The position numbers were made by a program, and so were the translations under genes. Shown in pieces: positions 44,068 through 55,348 of a stretch of DNA of 64,000 bases (position 1 is the stretch's first letter; every line of letters starts with the position of its first letter). Below the pieces are notes generated by a model that did no database searches, was not told the origin of the DNA, and saw only the letters and a program-made list of their open reading frames with translations. Where the stretch lies: assembly GCA_004194705.1 (NCBI GenBank), contig SADC01000933.1:1-64000 (forward strand), written 5' to 3'. The DNA comes from Ditylenchus dipsaci. Lineage: Eukaryota; Nematoda; Chromadorea; Rhabditida; Anguinidae.

Positions 44068-47000
44068 ATGAAGTTTAAGTCCAGCCCTTATATTATATTA
44101 TTTTTTCAAACTTTTATTCTTTTTAGTAATAAAGTTTCCGCCATAGTAGTAGGTCCACCAAAAAACTGGATCATCAAGCTGAGTGAGTCAGAAAAGCAAT
44201 ACATAAACCAATATTGCTCCTCCAAACCTGCTTCTGAACCAAAAAATCGCATTATTGATGGTAGTTACGCTGAACAAACCCAATTTCCATTTGCTGCAGC
44301 TATACTCCTTTCAACGGAAAAAAAACTAATTGTGGCGCTGTGATCATCACTAAACGGCATTTGCTCAGTGCAAAGCATTGCTTTTCGGGTATTCGCCGGT
44401 CTTCAAAGACGATCAAAGTAGGGGGTGTGTGCCATAGTCAAGGCAAATCTGTGAATCTTCAGACATGCACCCTATCCACGGCTAAAAAAAGTGAACTTCA
44501 GGGTAGCCTGAGGGGAGGTTCAGGGCAGGTTCGAGCCTGCAATGAACTTCAAAATCGGCTTTTGATTATTATCTGAGGTTCAATTGAACCTGCACCGTTT
44601 TTCAAAGTTCATTTAAAGTTCAGTGAAGTTTCATAGCTGGTTCGCAGCCTGCTATGAACTTGCGCTCAACCTTTAGTGAACTTCATATGACCCTTTTTGC
44701 AAATAAATGGTCATTTGAAGTTCAAAAAATGTTGGCCTGAAGTTCATGGCAGGTTTAGTCCTGCAATGAACTTCATACGAACCTTAAAAGATTCATATAA
44801 AGTTTATTTCAACTTCGTATGAAACTTTTTGAAGATCAACTTTGAAAGGTTTATATGAGGCTCACGTGAACTTCATTTGAAAATTTTTAATGTTCAATTG
44901 AACCTCTTGTGAAACTTTTTTGGTGATCTTCAAAAAGTTTCACATGAAGTTCCAGTGAACTTTAATTAAACATTTATGTAGTTCACTTGAACTTCTTGTC
45001 AAACTTTTTGAAGATCAACTTTAAAAGTTTCGTGAGAGGTTCAATTGAACATAATAAATATTGAATTGAATTTCAATTCAACCTTCTGTGAACCTTTTTG
45101 AGTTAATATTTCTAATAACTGTCCAAATATTTTTTTGGCGGAATTTTTGGCGGAATCGAAAAAGGTTAGTTCCTACTATCAGAATAGTTTGGTCAGAAAA
45201 ACTGTTTTTTCACCGTGTCATCCGAGTCGTAAAGAGGAGTACAAAGTGAGGTTCACTTGTGGTTTGGGAGTAGCTTTTTCTGGTTTCTCTTGTGGTGTTT
45301 CGTAAAATTCTTCCGGGTTCTCCATGTGGTTTTGCGAAAAAAAATTAAATTCAGAATTTATCTAACCAGAGAACCTTAAGCAGTGTTTTTTTCAAAGACC
45401 TCATTCAGAGATTTTTTGCAGATTCTTGTACAGCACCACGAAGTTAAATAACAAAGTGCTGTGTTCCTAATTTCCTAATCTATGTTCCTAAATGAATCAG
45501 GGAGAACGGGCCACCGAAGTTGCCGAAAAACCTTAAAAAACCATAAACCCCGGGTATTATGGGGTTTAGCCTTCTTTTGAATTTTATATATATATACTTT
45601 TATATACTTTTTTATATACTTTTTGAGTATCCACTTTTATGTGGTATTTTCATGCATATTCTACTACAGTCAACTCTCGATTTAACGAACCCCTGGGGAC
45701 CGGCAAAAATGTTCGTTGAATCGAGAGTTTCGTTAAATCGAGAGCTTATTTTAGTCATTTCATTTTATCGTTGGCCAAATAGGCGTTGAAAAAAAGTTCG
45801 TAAAACCGAGAGTTTCGTTAAATCGAGGGTTCGTTAAATCGAGAGTTGACTGTAATAGTGAATGGCTGTAACTAAAACTAGCATCGAAAGTCTTTATTTC
45901 GGCATCAAATTCAAATCGGCAATAAGAAAACTGAATTTCGGCATCTATTTCGGCATTAGATGCCGAAATTCAGTACTCTTAGCGCGATTTGAATTTGATA
46001 CCGAAATTAATTAATTTAATGTCGAAATTAAGGCTCTTGATGCCGAAATTCAATTTGATCGATAGTAATTAGTACTTGGAAAAGCCTGTCACGGTTTTTC
46101 AAAATGTCCGAAAGAAGCCGATTATTTGGAATTCAAAAAGTGACTGCTTTTTCTTATGAATGTGAACATTTTTTGAATTTTGAATCTGACACGATGGTAT
46201 TTCGACTGCTTATAAAAGCGCAAATAAAAACCCAGCATCGTGGCTACACAATGTCATATAGAAAGTGTAAAATTATATAAAAATCTTTAGAATTTTTCAT
46301 GAACATCAACATGTACAGGGTGGGGCGATAAAACGCGGCCATTTTGTATCTATCTCTTTTGCTGAAATTTTAGAGTTGCGTGTCGCGTTTTCTCTCCTTA
46401 TTTTTTACGGAGCAAAGTCAGCTGGAAAGTCAGCAATCGACGTCAAGAATTTTCAAAAGATTGTTAACGTTTGATGAAAAGAACAAAAGAACAGTCACAT
46501 ATTCTCTTTGAATAGTATCATTTTCGTGATATTTTTTAGGTTGTCATTTGTAATATTCTGACTGATAAAATATTTTTTGTTGAGTGTAATAACCCTTGTA
46601 GCTAAAGCTTCTTCTGTGATGTTGGTGGAAACCATAATTTTTTTGGGTTTTCACGGTTGCGCGGAAGCCCTTGACAAAAATTTCTAAAAATGGCCGAATT
46701 TTTTCGCCCCACCCTGTACAGGGTTAGTCAAAAAAACCGCCTCATTGCGAAAAACTATTGAAATAAATTTTTTAAAGCAATTTTTGAAAATGACTCATAT
46801 TTTATCTACTTTTCTACAATGTTTTTCATAAAAACAACATTTACAGTGAATTTAAGAACCCATATGAGTACTGGTCTAGTAAAGAGGGTAACTTTTTTTA
46901 AGCATGGAGCCTTTTCTAATAAACCCAGCAACAAGCAGAACAGGAAAAACTATATGACGCTAGTTGGACGTTGCAGGCTATGAAATAATTTTTTTTTGTA

Positions 47001-50000
47001 ATGTATGTTGGTCCATCTTTTTCATAATCATACTTCTGTCGAGATTTTCGAAAAAAGTTTAGAAATCTGATGGGCAAGGGGTTACGTACGCTAATTTTTC
47101 GGGGTATAGACGTTTGGCTACAAATGTATCATTTTTGGCGTTCTGCCCTATGTTCTGTTTTAGCCACTTAGGCCTACTTAGGCTTAGGCCTTAGGCTTAG
47201 GGACCAAAAAATGTCTTACGAACTACAAAATGGCTGAAAAAATAAGCCTAAGTGGCTTAAACAGAACATAGGGCAGAACGCCAAAAATGTTACATTTGTA
47301 GCCAAACGTCTACTCACCAATTTTTCAAGCATGGGGCGGTTTTTTGACTAACCCTGTAGATGCCGACTTTTGTATTTAAATAACCTGTTAATATTTTTGA
47401 CAAACAATTTTTAAACATTTGCATATAATTTTTAACATTCTATATATCATTATGTAGCCACGATGCGGGGCTTTCATTTGCGCTATAATAAATAGTCAAA
47501 ATACCATCTCGTTAGAACCAATTTTAAAAAATATACAAATTCCTGAGAAAAAGCAGTCACCTTTTGAATAAAGCCTCACTGAAATGTTCATGATATCATG
47601 GGGTATCATGGTTTTTGTTGAAAAATTGTATTTAACGACTTTTGTTCGCAAATTTTTTTTGGATAAATGTGCATTTAGAACTCAAAATAACCGCTAAAGT
47701 GTAGCGAACATTTTGGAAAAGATTCACAAGTTTATATGAAATTTCTTTAGAAATAAGCAATGTGTTACTGAGATTAGGTCACGTAAAACGCTGTTATGTG
47801 ACTTGGTTTTGCTGTTCTTAAAGTTTTTTATATGAACTTTTTAATTTTTTGTTTGCTAGACCCGGGCGGTCATTTTGAGAACTAAATGCACACAACTGGA
47901 AAATAAAAATTTTGTGAACAAAAGACATCCATCGTCAAAATTTCATCGTTGATTTGGGGGTAGTGCGTAGAAGGCTGATCTATTCATAACCGAGCAGATC
48001 TGAGGATTGAGCGAAGCTGAATTCCCGAGTAGCTATTTTTAGAGGAGGGGGGGGGGTGTAATAATCGAGTAGATCTGAAACGCAATAAACAGCTCCGTAA
48101 AATAACTTTTCTGGTCTGAAAAAAGGGCTTAACGGGTGTCATTTTTTGACCCTATCGCGGGGATTCTGATTCTATGACTTCATAGTAAGTAAAATCGGGC
48201 CCCAGAGGTGATACTTCCACAAAAAGTGGTGCAGCAATTGAAGTTATAATACTAGTTAAAAAAGTAGAGTTGCTGAATCGAGAAAATTCTCCGATATATT
48301 TTCCGTCATACAGGGTGGTCCAACAAACCTGCAAATTTTTTAAAAATTTGTCAAGGGCTTCCGCGCACCGTCTGAAATAAAGATTTTTTGGTGCAAGCAA
48401 GGATGTTGAACTAACGGTTGTGAGGCTGGTTCCGAGTCCTCTCATTCTGCCGTAACCTTAGGTCTAGCTCTCTAAGCATGAGATTAACGTGGCTATCTGC
48501 ACAGGGCTAACTCACTATGTGGTTGTTTCCGATATGTTGCTTGCCTTGAAGCTGACCTTATGACCTAAGACTGCAACCGTCCATCCTTATTACACAAATT
48601 CAATAAGAAATAAAAGAGACACGATGAAAAAAAGCAATAAATAAATTTAATTTCAATGGCTGTAACTTTCTAAATCAAACTGGTAAAATCACAATTTGGG
48701 TCCTAACAAACCCAATTCCTCACACAATTTTAAGCTATCGTGTTTTACTAGGGTTGGGAATTTATCAGCAGCAATCTATTACCGTCTGACATCCTATAAT
48801 ACATAATTTATACAATTTCGGGAAACGAACTTTTCGGGGAAATGAACTTTTCGTGGAAATGATTTTTCGGGGAAACGATGCGCACCCATCTTTTTAGGGT
48901 ATCCGTAGCCTTTCAGGTAGCCTAAGTAGCCTTTCAAATGTGTTCACCTTAAATAGCGTTAAAAGTGGTTAAAACCGATTTTTGGGCAAGGCACACAGGC
49001 GTAGTTTAGGCGAACCGGCCCTGTGAAAAAGCGTATTTGGCTTGCCAAATAAATTAGAACAAAAAACTTCCGATAAACCGGCACACCAAGCTGATCCCTA
49101 GGGGTGCCTTTATATTGAGAGTTGACTGTACCCGAAATAAGAATCCTGCCGCAATTTCCATTACACAAATAATCACAACATAGATTCTCCATTCTATTTA
49201 GTTAGGAAAATATGAAATCTAACCTTTTTGGCAGAGAAATCGAGATTTTACCACAAAATATTGGTGTGGTAGTTATATAATACATCTCGGATCATCACGC
49301 GCAGGTACGTATTCATAGTGTAGTGGATAAGAGTTACAGGCAATTTACAGGTGTCACAAGTTCAAATCCGGTAAGGAAGCGGCAAATAAAAATCTGAAGT
49401 TCAGAAAAGGTCCAAATGAAGTTCAGGGCAGGTTGCGAATAAGCCAATAAGGGAGGTTCGGAGGAGGTTGAAATGGAGGAGAGGAGGTTCAAAGGAAGTT
49501 GAAAAGAAAGTCGAAATTTTTTCGCTTTTCTAGAGTCATATTTTGAAGTTCATTTGAAGTTCAAAAAAGTTCACTGAAGGCTCAAAGTAATCTTGTATAG
49601 TGAAGTCTCTATGTTCAGTTGAAGTTGAACTGAACCTACCGCCAACTTTTTTTCAATCTGCCATGAAGTTCATTTAAACCTCAAGATTACCTTTTAAAAC
49701 ACGTTTCAACCTTTTAAATATGAAGTTCAAACAAGGACCAAATGAAGTTCATTAAAGGCTCAAAGTAATCTTGTATAGCGAAGTCTCTATGTTCAGTCGA
49801 AGCTGAGCTCAACCTACGACCAACCTTTTTTCAACCTACCCTAAAGTTCATTTCAACATCCACTCCACCTTTTTAAAACCATTTGAACCTTTGTCCTTGG
49901 AAGTTCAAACAAGGTAAAATGAAGTTCAAATGAAGTTCAAATGAGCTCCACGACATCTTCATTTCATGTTCTGATGAACTTGCATGTCACATTCGCTGAA

Positions 50001-51420
50001 CCACTATACTTCCTATACAAGATTACTTTGAGCCTGCCATGAAGTTCACTTTTTTTAGCCGTGTCAGTTTCGACTTCGCTATGTTTGACGGCTTCAAAGA
50101 AGTTGGCTTTTCTGACTTTACGATCATTCAGCTTCATAATCCTATCCCTGATGAACTTTTTGAAAGTGGAAAAGTCAGAATTGCTTGTCTACCAGAGTCT
50201 AAAAAAGAAGAGCTTCCACCTAAAATCATAGCAGCTGGATGGGGCAGGGACAACTCTGGTAGTACTACTACTCATCTTAAATACACTCAACTTAATTATA
50301 CTCTAGAAAAGTGCGTAGGAGGGGCTCCTACCCAGTTTTGTGCTTATGAAAAAGATCGTCGGAGTTATCAAGACCCCCAAGGATCTTCTGTGCAGGGAGG
50401 AGATAGTGGTGGTGGAGCAGTTTATTACTCGGAACAAAAACAGGTGTTTATAGTCTATGGCATTACAACAATGGTAGCTAACAGTGATTTGTTTGGAAGA
50501 TTATCGTTTTTCACTAAAGTAACAGATCACTTAGAAGATATTTGCTACTATTTGGACTTATGCCCAGCTACTGACGCAAAAGGAGCTTTTCCTTATCTTG
50601 AATTTCAAAGTATTCATTTGCAGTCTTTGGTAAGGCAAGACTACAAAAAAGATTTTCCACCATTTCGTTTGGTCAAAAAAGAGCACATAAAAGATATAGT
50701 TGATCTTTGTGAAGAAATAAAAGCAATAAGAAATCGCCCGGAAAAACATTCTTGTGACACAGTACCATTTTGGTCAGCATTCATAGTGAACAACCAATCA
50801 AATGTGTTGTGCAGTGCTACTTTTGTGACCAACCAACATGTAATTACTGACAGAGCTTGTATAGTTAGCAAACTGAAACAGTTTCAAAGTGATTTTTGGG
50901 TGGTTGCATTTGATGGAATCAAGACAAAAGTTGAGTTTGTTGCATTTTCATATACACATCCAGCTTCAATTATACAACTGACAGAGGAAACAAAAAGCAG
51001 GGATGCGAAACCAGTGTGCTTCAGACCCTCCAACGAATTAATGCGTTCAAAATTTACTAAAGAACTTTTTAGAAGCAGTCAAGAAATAAGAAGTCAGCTT
51101 AATTCTTCCAGTATGGAACACCCTAAATTTAAATTGTGCCACAAAAAAACTTCCTTTGTACAGAAACAGTTATGAAGTGTGGAGATAAGCAGCCTAAGCT
51201 TAGAAACAATCAAGTTGGCTCAGCTATTGTGAATGATAAAAATATGACCATGGAGGGGATTGAAACAGGAAATTCATGGGCTAAAGACAAAAAATTCCAG
51301 GTGTATTTTGATGCCCAACTATATTTGGGTTCTCTATGTGTTTATTTTGGAAGATGTGACAAAGAAACAACTAATTTTAATGTGACTTTGACGCTTTTTA
51401 GCAGTTTTTATTATTCTTGA
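44068..51420 (+). CDS. Secreted S1 (chymotrypsin-fold) serine protease with degenerate second protease domain
   Basis: Exon 1 (44068-44490): signal peptide (KFKSSPYIILFFQTFILF..VSA), activation site NRIIDGSY, then after a one-base shift near 44330 NCGAVIITKRHLLSAKHC with the catalytic His. Exon 2 (50059-51420): GFSDFTIIQL (catalytic Asp) and GGDSGGGAV (catalytic Ser). These are the three S1 motifs, so domain 1 looks active. From about residue 210 of exon 2 a second domain follows: CSATFVTNQHVITDRAC has R/A where the His block should be, ASIIQLTEE lacks the Asp, and NNQVGSAIVND replaces GDSGG. It therefore looks catalytically dead. A one-base shift near 51135 is needed to reach the TGA at 51418-51420. 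The single 5568-nt intron is described separately; exon phases across it disagree by one base, which one extra A in the A7 run would fix. Confidence 0.85.
45667..45852. repeat. Pogo-type TA-flanked MITE
   Basis: 186 bp from CAGTCAACTCTCGATTTAAC to the inverted GTTAAATCGAGAGTTGACTG, flanked by TA (45665-45666, 45853-45854). Internal subterminal copies of the same motif occur. Ends resemble those of the Tigger element at 26514-27314. Confidence 0.8.
45880..46080. repeat. Word-built palindrome (GAATTTCGGCAT)
   Basis: Left half carries 'atttcggcatc' units; right half carries 'gatgccgaaatt' units, five to six in total. Non-coding. Confidence 0.55.
46316..46716. mobile_element. TA-flanked CAGGGTGGGGCG element
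   Basis: CAGGGTGGGGCGATAAAACG at the left and TTTTTTCGCCCCACCCTG at the right are inverted, flanked by TA. Interior non-coding; Tc1/mariner-like ends. Shares its right TA with the next element. Confidence 0.7.
46719..47356. mobile_element. TA-flanked CAGGGTTAGTC element
   Basis: CAGGGTTAGTCAAAAAAACC at the left and GGTTTTTTGACTAACCCTG at the right, flanked by TA (46717-46718 and 47357-47358). Contains an inner palindrome near 47125-47310 ('aaatgtatcatttttggcgt' and complement). No transposase. Confidence 0.7.
47630..47930. repeat. Inverted repeat, about 300 bp
   Basis: 'cttttgttcgcaaatttttt' and 'aaatgtgcatttagaactca' at the left are complemented by 'tgagaactaaatgcacac' and 'attttgtgaacaaaag' at the right. 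Confidence 0.6.
47940..49300. other. Element interior with repeat fragments
   Basis: A G-run near 48047, a CAGGGTGGTCC half-end at 48313, and a degenerate pogo-type right end near 49105-49130 ('ttgagagttgactgta'). The 97-codon minus frame at 48152-48445 spans the CAGGGTGGTCC end and is not credible. Confidence 0.4.
49313..49380 (+). repeat. tRNA-like relic
   Basis: TAGTGTAGTGGATAAG is A-box-like and AAGTTCAAATCC is B-box-like about 30 nt later. No acceptor-stem pairing is evident, so this is not called a functional tRNA. Confidence 0.4.
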
Positions 51421-52100
51421 TATTTCAGTATGTCATACGACTTTTGCCCCCCCCCCTTTCAAATTTTTGAAAAATGACCCAAAAAGATGTTCTAAGCCAC
51501 CTTTTGCTGCTTAATACTATACAAGAAACATTTCTAAACAGTTTCTGATTCAAAAATAAAATTTTTTCATAAAATTTTGACTTCAACTCATGAAGGCCAG
51601 ATGCTCTTGTTAGGGTATTTTAAGGTCATTTTTGACTAAATTTCGGTCAAATATGGGAAAAAGTAATGAAGTTCGAATGTGTTTTACTTTTGAGGGCCTA
51701 CTGTATATAGAAACTATGATATGCACATGTATACGTGAATAATTGTGCGGTTTGGCTTATTAACACCATTTGACTTGGTCATCCTGGTGTGTTTTTAGGC
51801 TTTAGGTTTAGGTAAGGGTAGGCGAGCGTATGTTAGGACGGACTCAAACCTGTTTTTCTTAGTTTTTCAACTTCAAGAAACACTTTTGAGTCCGTCCTAA
51901 CATACGCTGGCCTACCCTTGCCTGAGCCTGAGCTAAAAATGTAAAAATAATCAAAAAATAACCCTAAAATACTCTAAAAAACCCTTCTGGCCTTGATGAG
52001 ATGAAGTCAAAATTTTTGGAAAAAATAAGAATTTTTAATCGGAAACTGTTTATAAATGTTTCTTGTATCGTTGGCTGCAAGGTTGCTTATTTACTTCTTC
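51421..52100. repeat. Palindrome 3' of the protease, with nested palindrome
   Basis: Outer arms: about 51515-51620 ('caagaaacatttctaaacag', 'cttcaactcatgaaggcc') and about 51975-52080 (complements). Nested at 51795-51945 is the 'gtccgtcctaacatacgct' palindrome family, also seen at 56.5 and 63.2 kb. A C-run sits at 51447-51456. Confidence 0.6.
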
Positions 52101-53370
52101 AAAATAACAGAATTTTTTTTAAGGCATATGGATTTTTTTAACGTTTGCCGACGTGTTTATAAATGATGTGCCTTTTTATTAATTCCAATTCGAATAAAAA
52201 CATTCTTGTTTAGCTAATCAGAATTAAATTTGGCTTCATGTCAACAAACAGCACATGTTTTCTTTGAAAACAAACTTGTATCATTTTCCAGCTTCATTTA
52301 CTATAAAATTTTGGACATAAACCTGAAGCAAAGCACCACCATCTGACGCCATTTGGACACACACACATATTTGTTTCTTACCAAAAAAACCTCAACATCC
52401 AAACAAATAAATTGTTAAAGTGGAAGAGGAATAATAAGAATAAGAAGAATTAAAAAGACATGACAACAGGTGTGCCCCCCTGTTTCCAGGCGTCAATAGC
52501 CAAATACCAAGGAAATGTTCTCGTCTAAAAAGCAAAAATATCATTGCGTAATAAATCAAAAAGGGCTGAGTGCCAGCCGATCGATAAAAAATATCTTTTT
52601 TCCCTAAATTTGTTGCTAATACTTAATTTAAGGCAGATCTCTCGCTCTTTTCTAAAACTTTTCGAGTGTCTAACCAGGGGCTCAGGAGATAATATCAGAG
52701 AAGAGAGGATGCAGGATCAATGCAGAAAAGCAGTATTTTGACAAAACCAAATCGTGGGAAGCTACTTGATGTTAGTTAGCTAGTCTTTTGCTATGTGTGC
52801 TTGTCACTGGAGGTGCAATTGATCTGGTCGGACTAGTAGAGATGTCTTAGGGTTTTGGCACTCGTCTTTACTTGCGTTTAAGCCGCTTCGCAGCAAAGGC
52901 TATATTTATCTATTTGGGTTTGACTTAGATATTTTATCACGAGAATAGTGACAGTAGATCATTCATTAGTCTAAATTTTGAATAAGTTATTTTTTTGATT
53001 CTTCACTTTATTTATTCTCTTTATTGTGTGATTCTTGATATAGTGTGAGTTTTATAGCGGCTAAGCTATATTGAATTTCTCTACATCGCATTTTTTTAAC
53101 TACCCTAGCCCTACCAACTTCGCATTTTAAATTTTTGCGACGATTTTCAAGAGTTTCAAAAGTATTGGCAGGAGTACACTATTTGCGGTAGCCTGAAAAT
53201 GAGTTTATTCATAGTCTAAGCATTTTTAGGTCCTGAAAACAATAGAAAAGGCGAAAGAATGTGTGAATGACGTTTTTCGAAAAAAATTTTAGTTTGCCTT
53301 GGTCTCCCTATGGGTTTTTGGTCATTTTTAGTAATTATTTTATTATCATCATTTTTTAGTAAAGTGACTC
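52101..53370. other. Intergenic, no gene seen
   Basis: No exon chain, RNA gene or repeat boundary that I can support. Confidence 0.35.
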
Positions 53371-53525
53371 TGGGTGCATGAAGGAGGTTTGGGGTTGAGA
53401 TGCGCACACCCACATACCTTAGACACAAATTACTTGGAAGTGACACTGGATGCATAAAAAAGCATGCATACCAGAGTTTTTTAATGTGATAGACCCCAGC
53501 ATTCAAAACTATGGTCAAATCACAT
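53371..53525. repeat. Copy of the 'tgtgggtgtgcgcatctc' block
   Basis: Reverse-oriented copy of the block in the centres of the palindromes at 18935, 25258 and 34620. Here it is not enclosed by an obvious larger palindrome. Confidence 0.6.
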
Positions 53526-55348
53526 GTTTTTATGTCTAACAGAGGTGACAAAGTCAAAAATGACCGAAAGACCACAAGGGGACAAGGCAAACGAAAGTTT
53601 TTTTTTTCGAAAAATGTCAATAACACTTTTTCGCGTTATTTCTTGCTTTAAGGCCTAAAAAATCTTACAGCTTGAAAAAAAAGCATTTCGGGCTGCCCCA
53701 AATAGTGCACTTTAGCCAAAGTATTCCTCGAAGAGGTTTCATAATATATTAGTTATTTAAAAATCGAAACTCATAGCATTGACTATAACTAAACTTAAAA
53801 AGTAAATCGGGTTTTTCAATATAAAATTTGTCGTTTTCTTTTAGAAAATTTCATTGAAAAGGTATGAGTTTTTAGAATTTTTAGATATTACTTAAAAATT
53901 CCTGTTCCCTGCTTTCAGCGCTAGAATTTTAGGAAAGGAGCGGAAAATTCTATTTAACTGAATTTTACGGGCTAGTTCATCATTTTAAACAACACTACAG
54001 TGAAAAACTCAAGAGTCCAACCTCAGGTTGGCAGTTTAAGGGGTGTTTTTGCCTGTAAATATCGTATACCTGACCACATCGGGTCACCACAGGTGGTCAA
54101 TTTTAAAAAGGATGCTACATTCTATGCAAAAACTCTAAAATGACGAAACCTCAAAATGATTGATATCAATCTTTCGCATATGGGACGTTTATATAGTCAA
54201 TTCTCAAGACTTTATTTTTCTAGACTGAAAATTGTTGTGAAAAATCAGATTTGGGTCAAAAGTCTGGGTACCAGATGGTGTCGTTTTCAATTTTGAGTAG
54301 GAGAGCCTGACTTTGTTGTTTTGTTATGGCGAGTGTTTTCAAAAGAACTAAGGTGCTCGCAATCGATTCAGCTCACACTAATCGATAAGGATTAGGTGTA
54401 CGACTCGTGTGAATGATGATGTTTCTGTAAACACAAGCTTGATAAAGTAAAACTCTTGGAAAACATATGGTCGCAGATTAAACTAATTAAAGAAGAGCTA
54501 TTAAGCACTTAGGCAAACCAAGTTAAAAAAGTCAAAACACAAGGAACAGATTTTAAAACTTTTTCCCAATAATGTCATAATATTTTCTTCTTTGCTTTTT
54601 GCGAGAGAGAAAAAACCATGGGTTATTAGTTTTTTGGGTAGGAAGAATTTTGAAAATGAACAATAATTATCTTAAAATTATTTTGGCACCTATAATTTTT
54701 TTCATAAAATCAACAGTAGAAGCAAAGCAAAATGGGATCTATTTTTTATTAGATGTTTTAATGTCAAATAGTGTCCAAAACTCGATTTTCAGTTGGTATC
54801 CTTCTTTGTTTGGGTCCTGGACTGTGAATGACCAAAATTCAAACCCCAGTGGGACCAAGCAAAAATAAAGTTTTTGACATTATACACTAAAATGATATTG
54901 TCGTGGAAAAAGGCAATTTGTCAAAACAGAATCCCGAAAAACGGGGCAGAAAATTTTTTTGACCATTTAAAAAATGGGGAAATTTCTTGTCACTCCACTG
55001 TGCATTTAAACACCAAATGTTGAAATGAGTTTCGTTTGATTCTCCTAAGGCCATGCATTATTGGTGATGGTAAAACTTTTTTGTTTCAGAGATTATTGCT
55101 TTATGTTATTTCATAGTTTGCTTGGCTCCAATTGCTGCTACTGGCGTAGTTTTGGTTGTTGTTCTTGTTGTTGGTGTGAGTAAGCTGCCTGTGTTCTACC
55201 AATTTTGTGGACATTTCTTCTTTTCTTTCTTCTCTTCTACAGCCACAAGGCAACACAAAAGAAGCACAGTCATTTCGGTAGTGTGCATTCTCTTGCTTAA
55301 ACAGCCTAGCTGCTAGAGAGCTAGAGAAACAAAGTCAAGCAAGCTAAC
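53526..55348. other. Intergenic; one possible small secreted ORF
   Basis: A frame from ATG at 54655 (MNNNYLKIILAPIIFFIKST, then a possible cleavage site VEA) would encode about 70 residues to 54868. It looks like a signal peptide but the rest matches nothing and ends in repeat-like sequence, so I do not call a gene. Confidence 0.3.

Larger units (their letters stand above)
44477..50063. mobile_element. Introner-like TIR element forming the protease intron
   Basis: The first 24 bp, CACGGC plus A7 plus GTGAACTTCA (44477-44500), are inverted without mismatch at 50040-50063. The left repeat supplies a GT donor (A7|GTGAAC, intron start 44491) and the right one the acceptor (T7-AG|CC, intron end 50058). 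The 600 bp next to each end are dense in the palindromic word TGAAGTTCA/TGAACTTCA, with a roughly 178-bp tandem unit on the right (49586 and 49764). The interior holds unrelated nested insertions and no recognisable transposase. A 2-bp TC flank on both sides may be the target duplication. An alternative donor is CAGG|GTAGCC at 44503. Confidence 0.6.

Noticed and set aside
48152..48445. 97-codon minus-strand frame as a transposase fragment
   Set aside because: No DDE or helix-turn-helix features; it spans a CAGGGTGGTCC repeat end.
49313..49380. Functional tRNA gene
   Set aside because: Box-like words only; no cloverleaf supported.
54655..54868. Small secreted protein with signal peptide
   Set aside because: Hydrophobic start is suggestive, but the remainder has no features and ends in repeat-like sequence.
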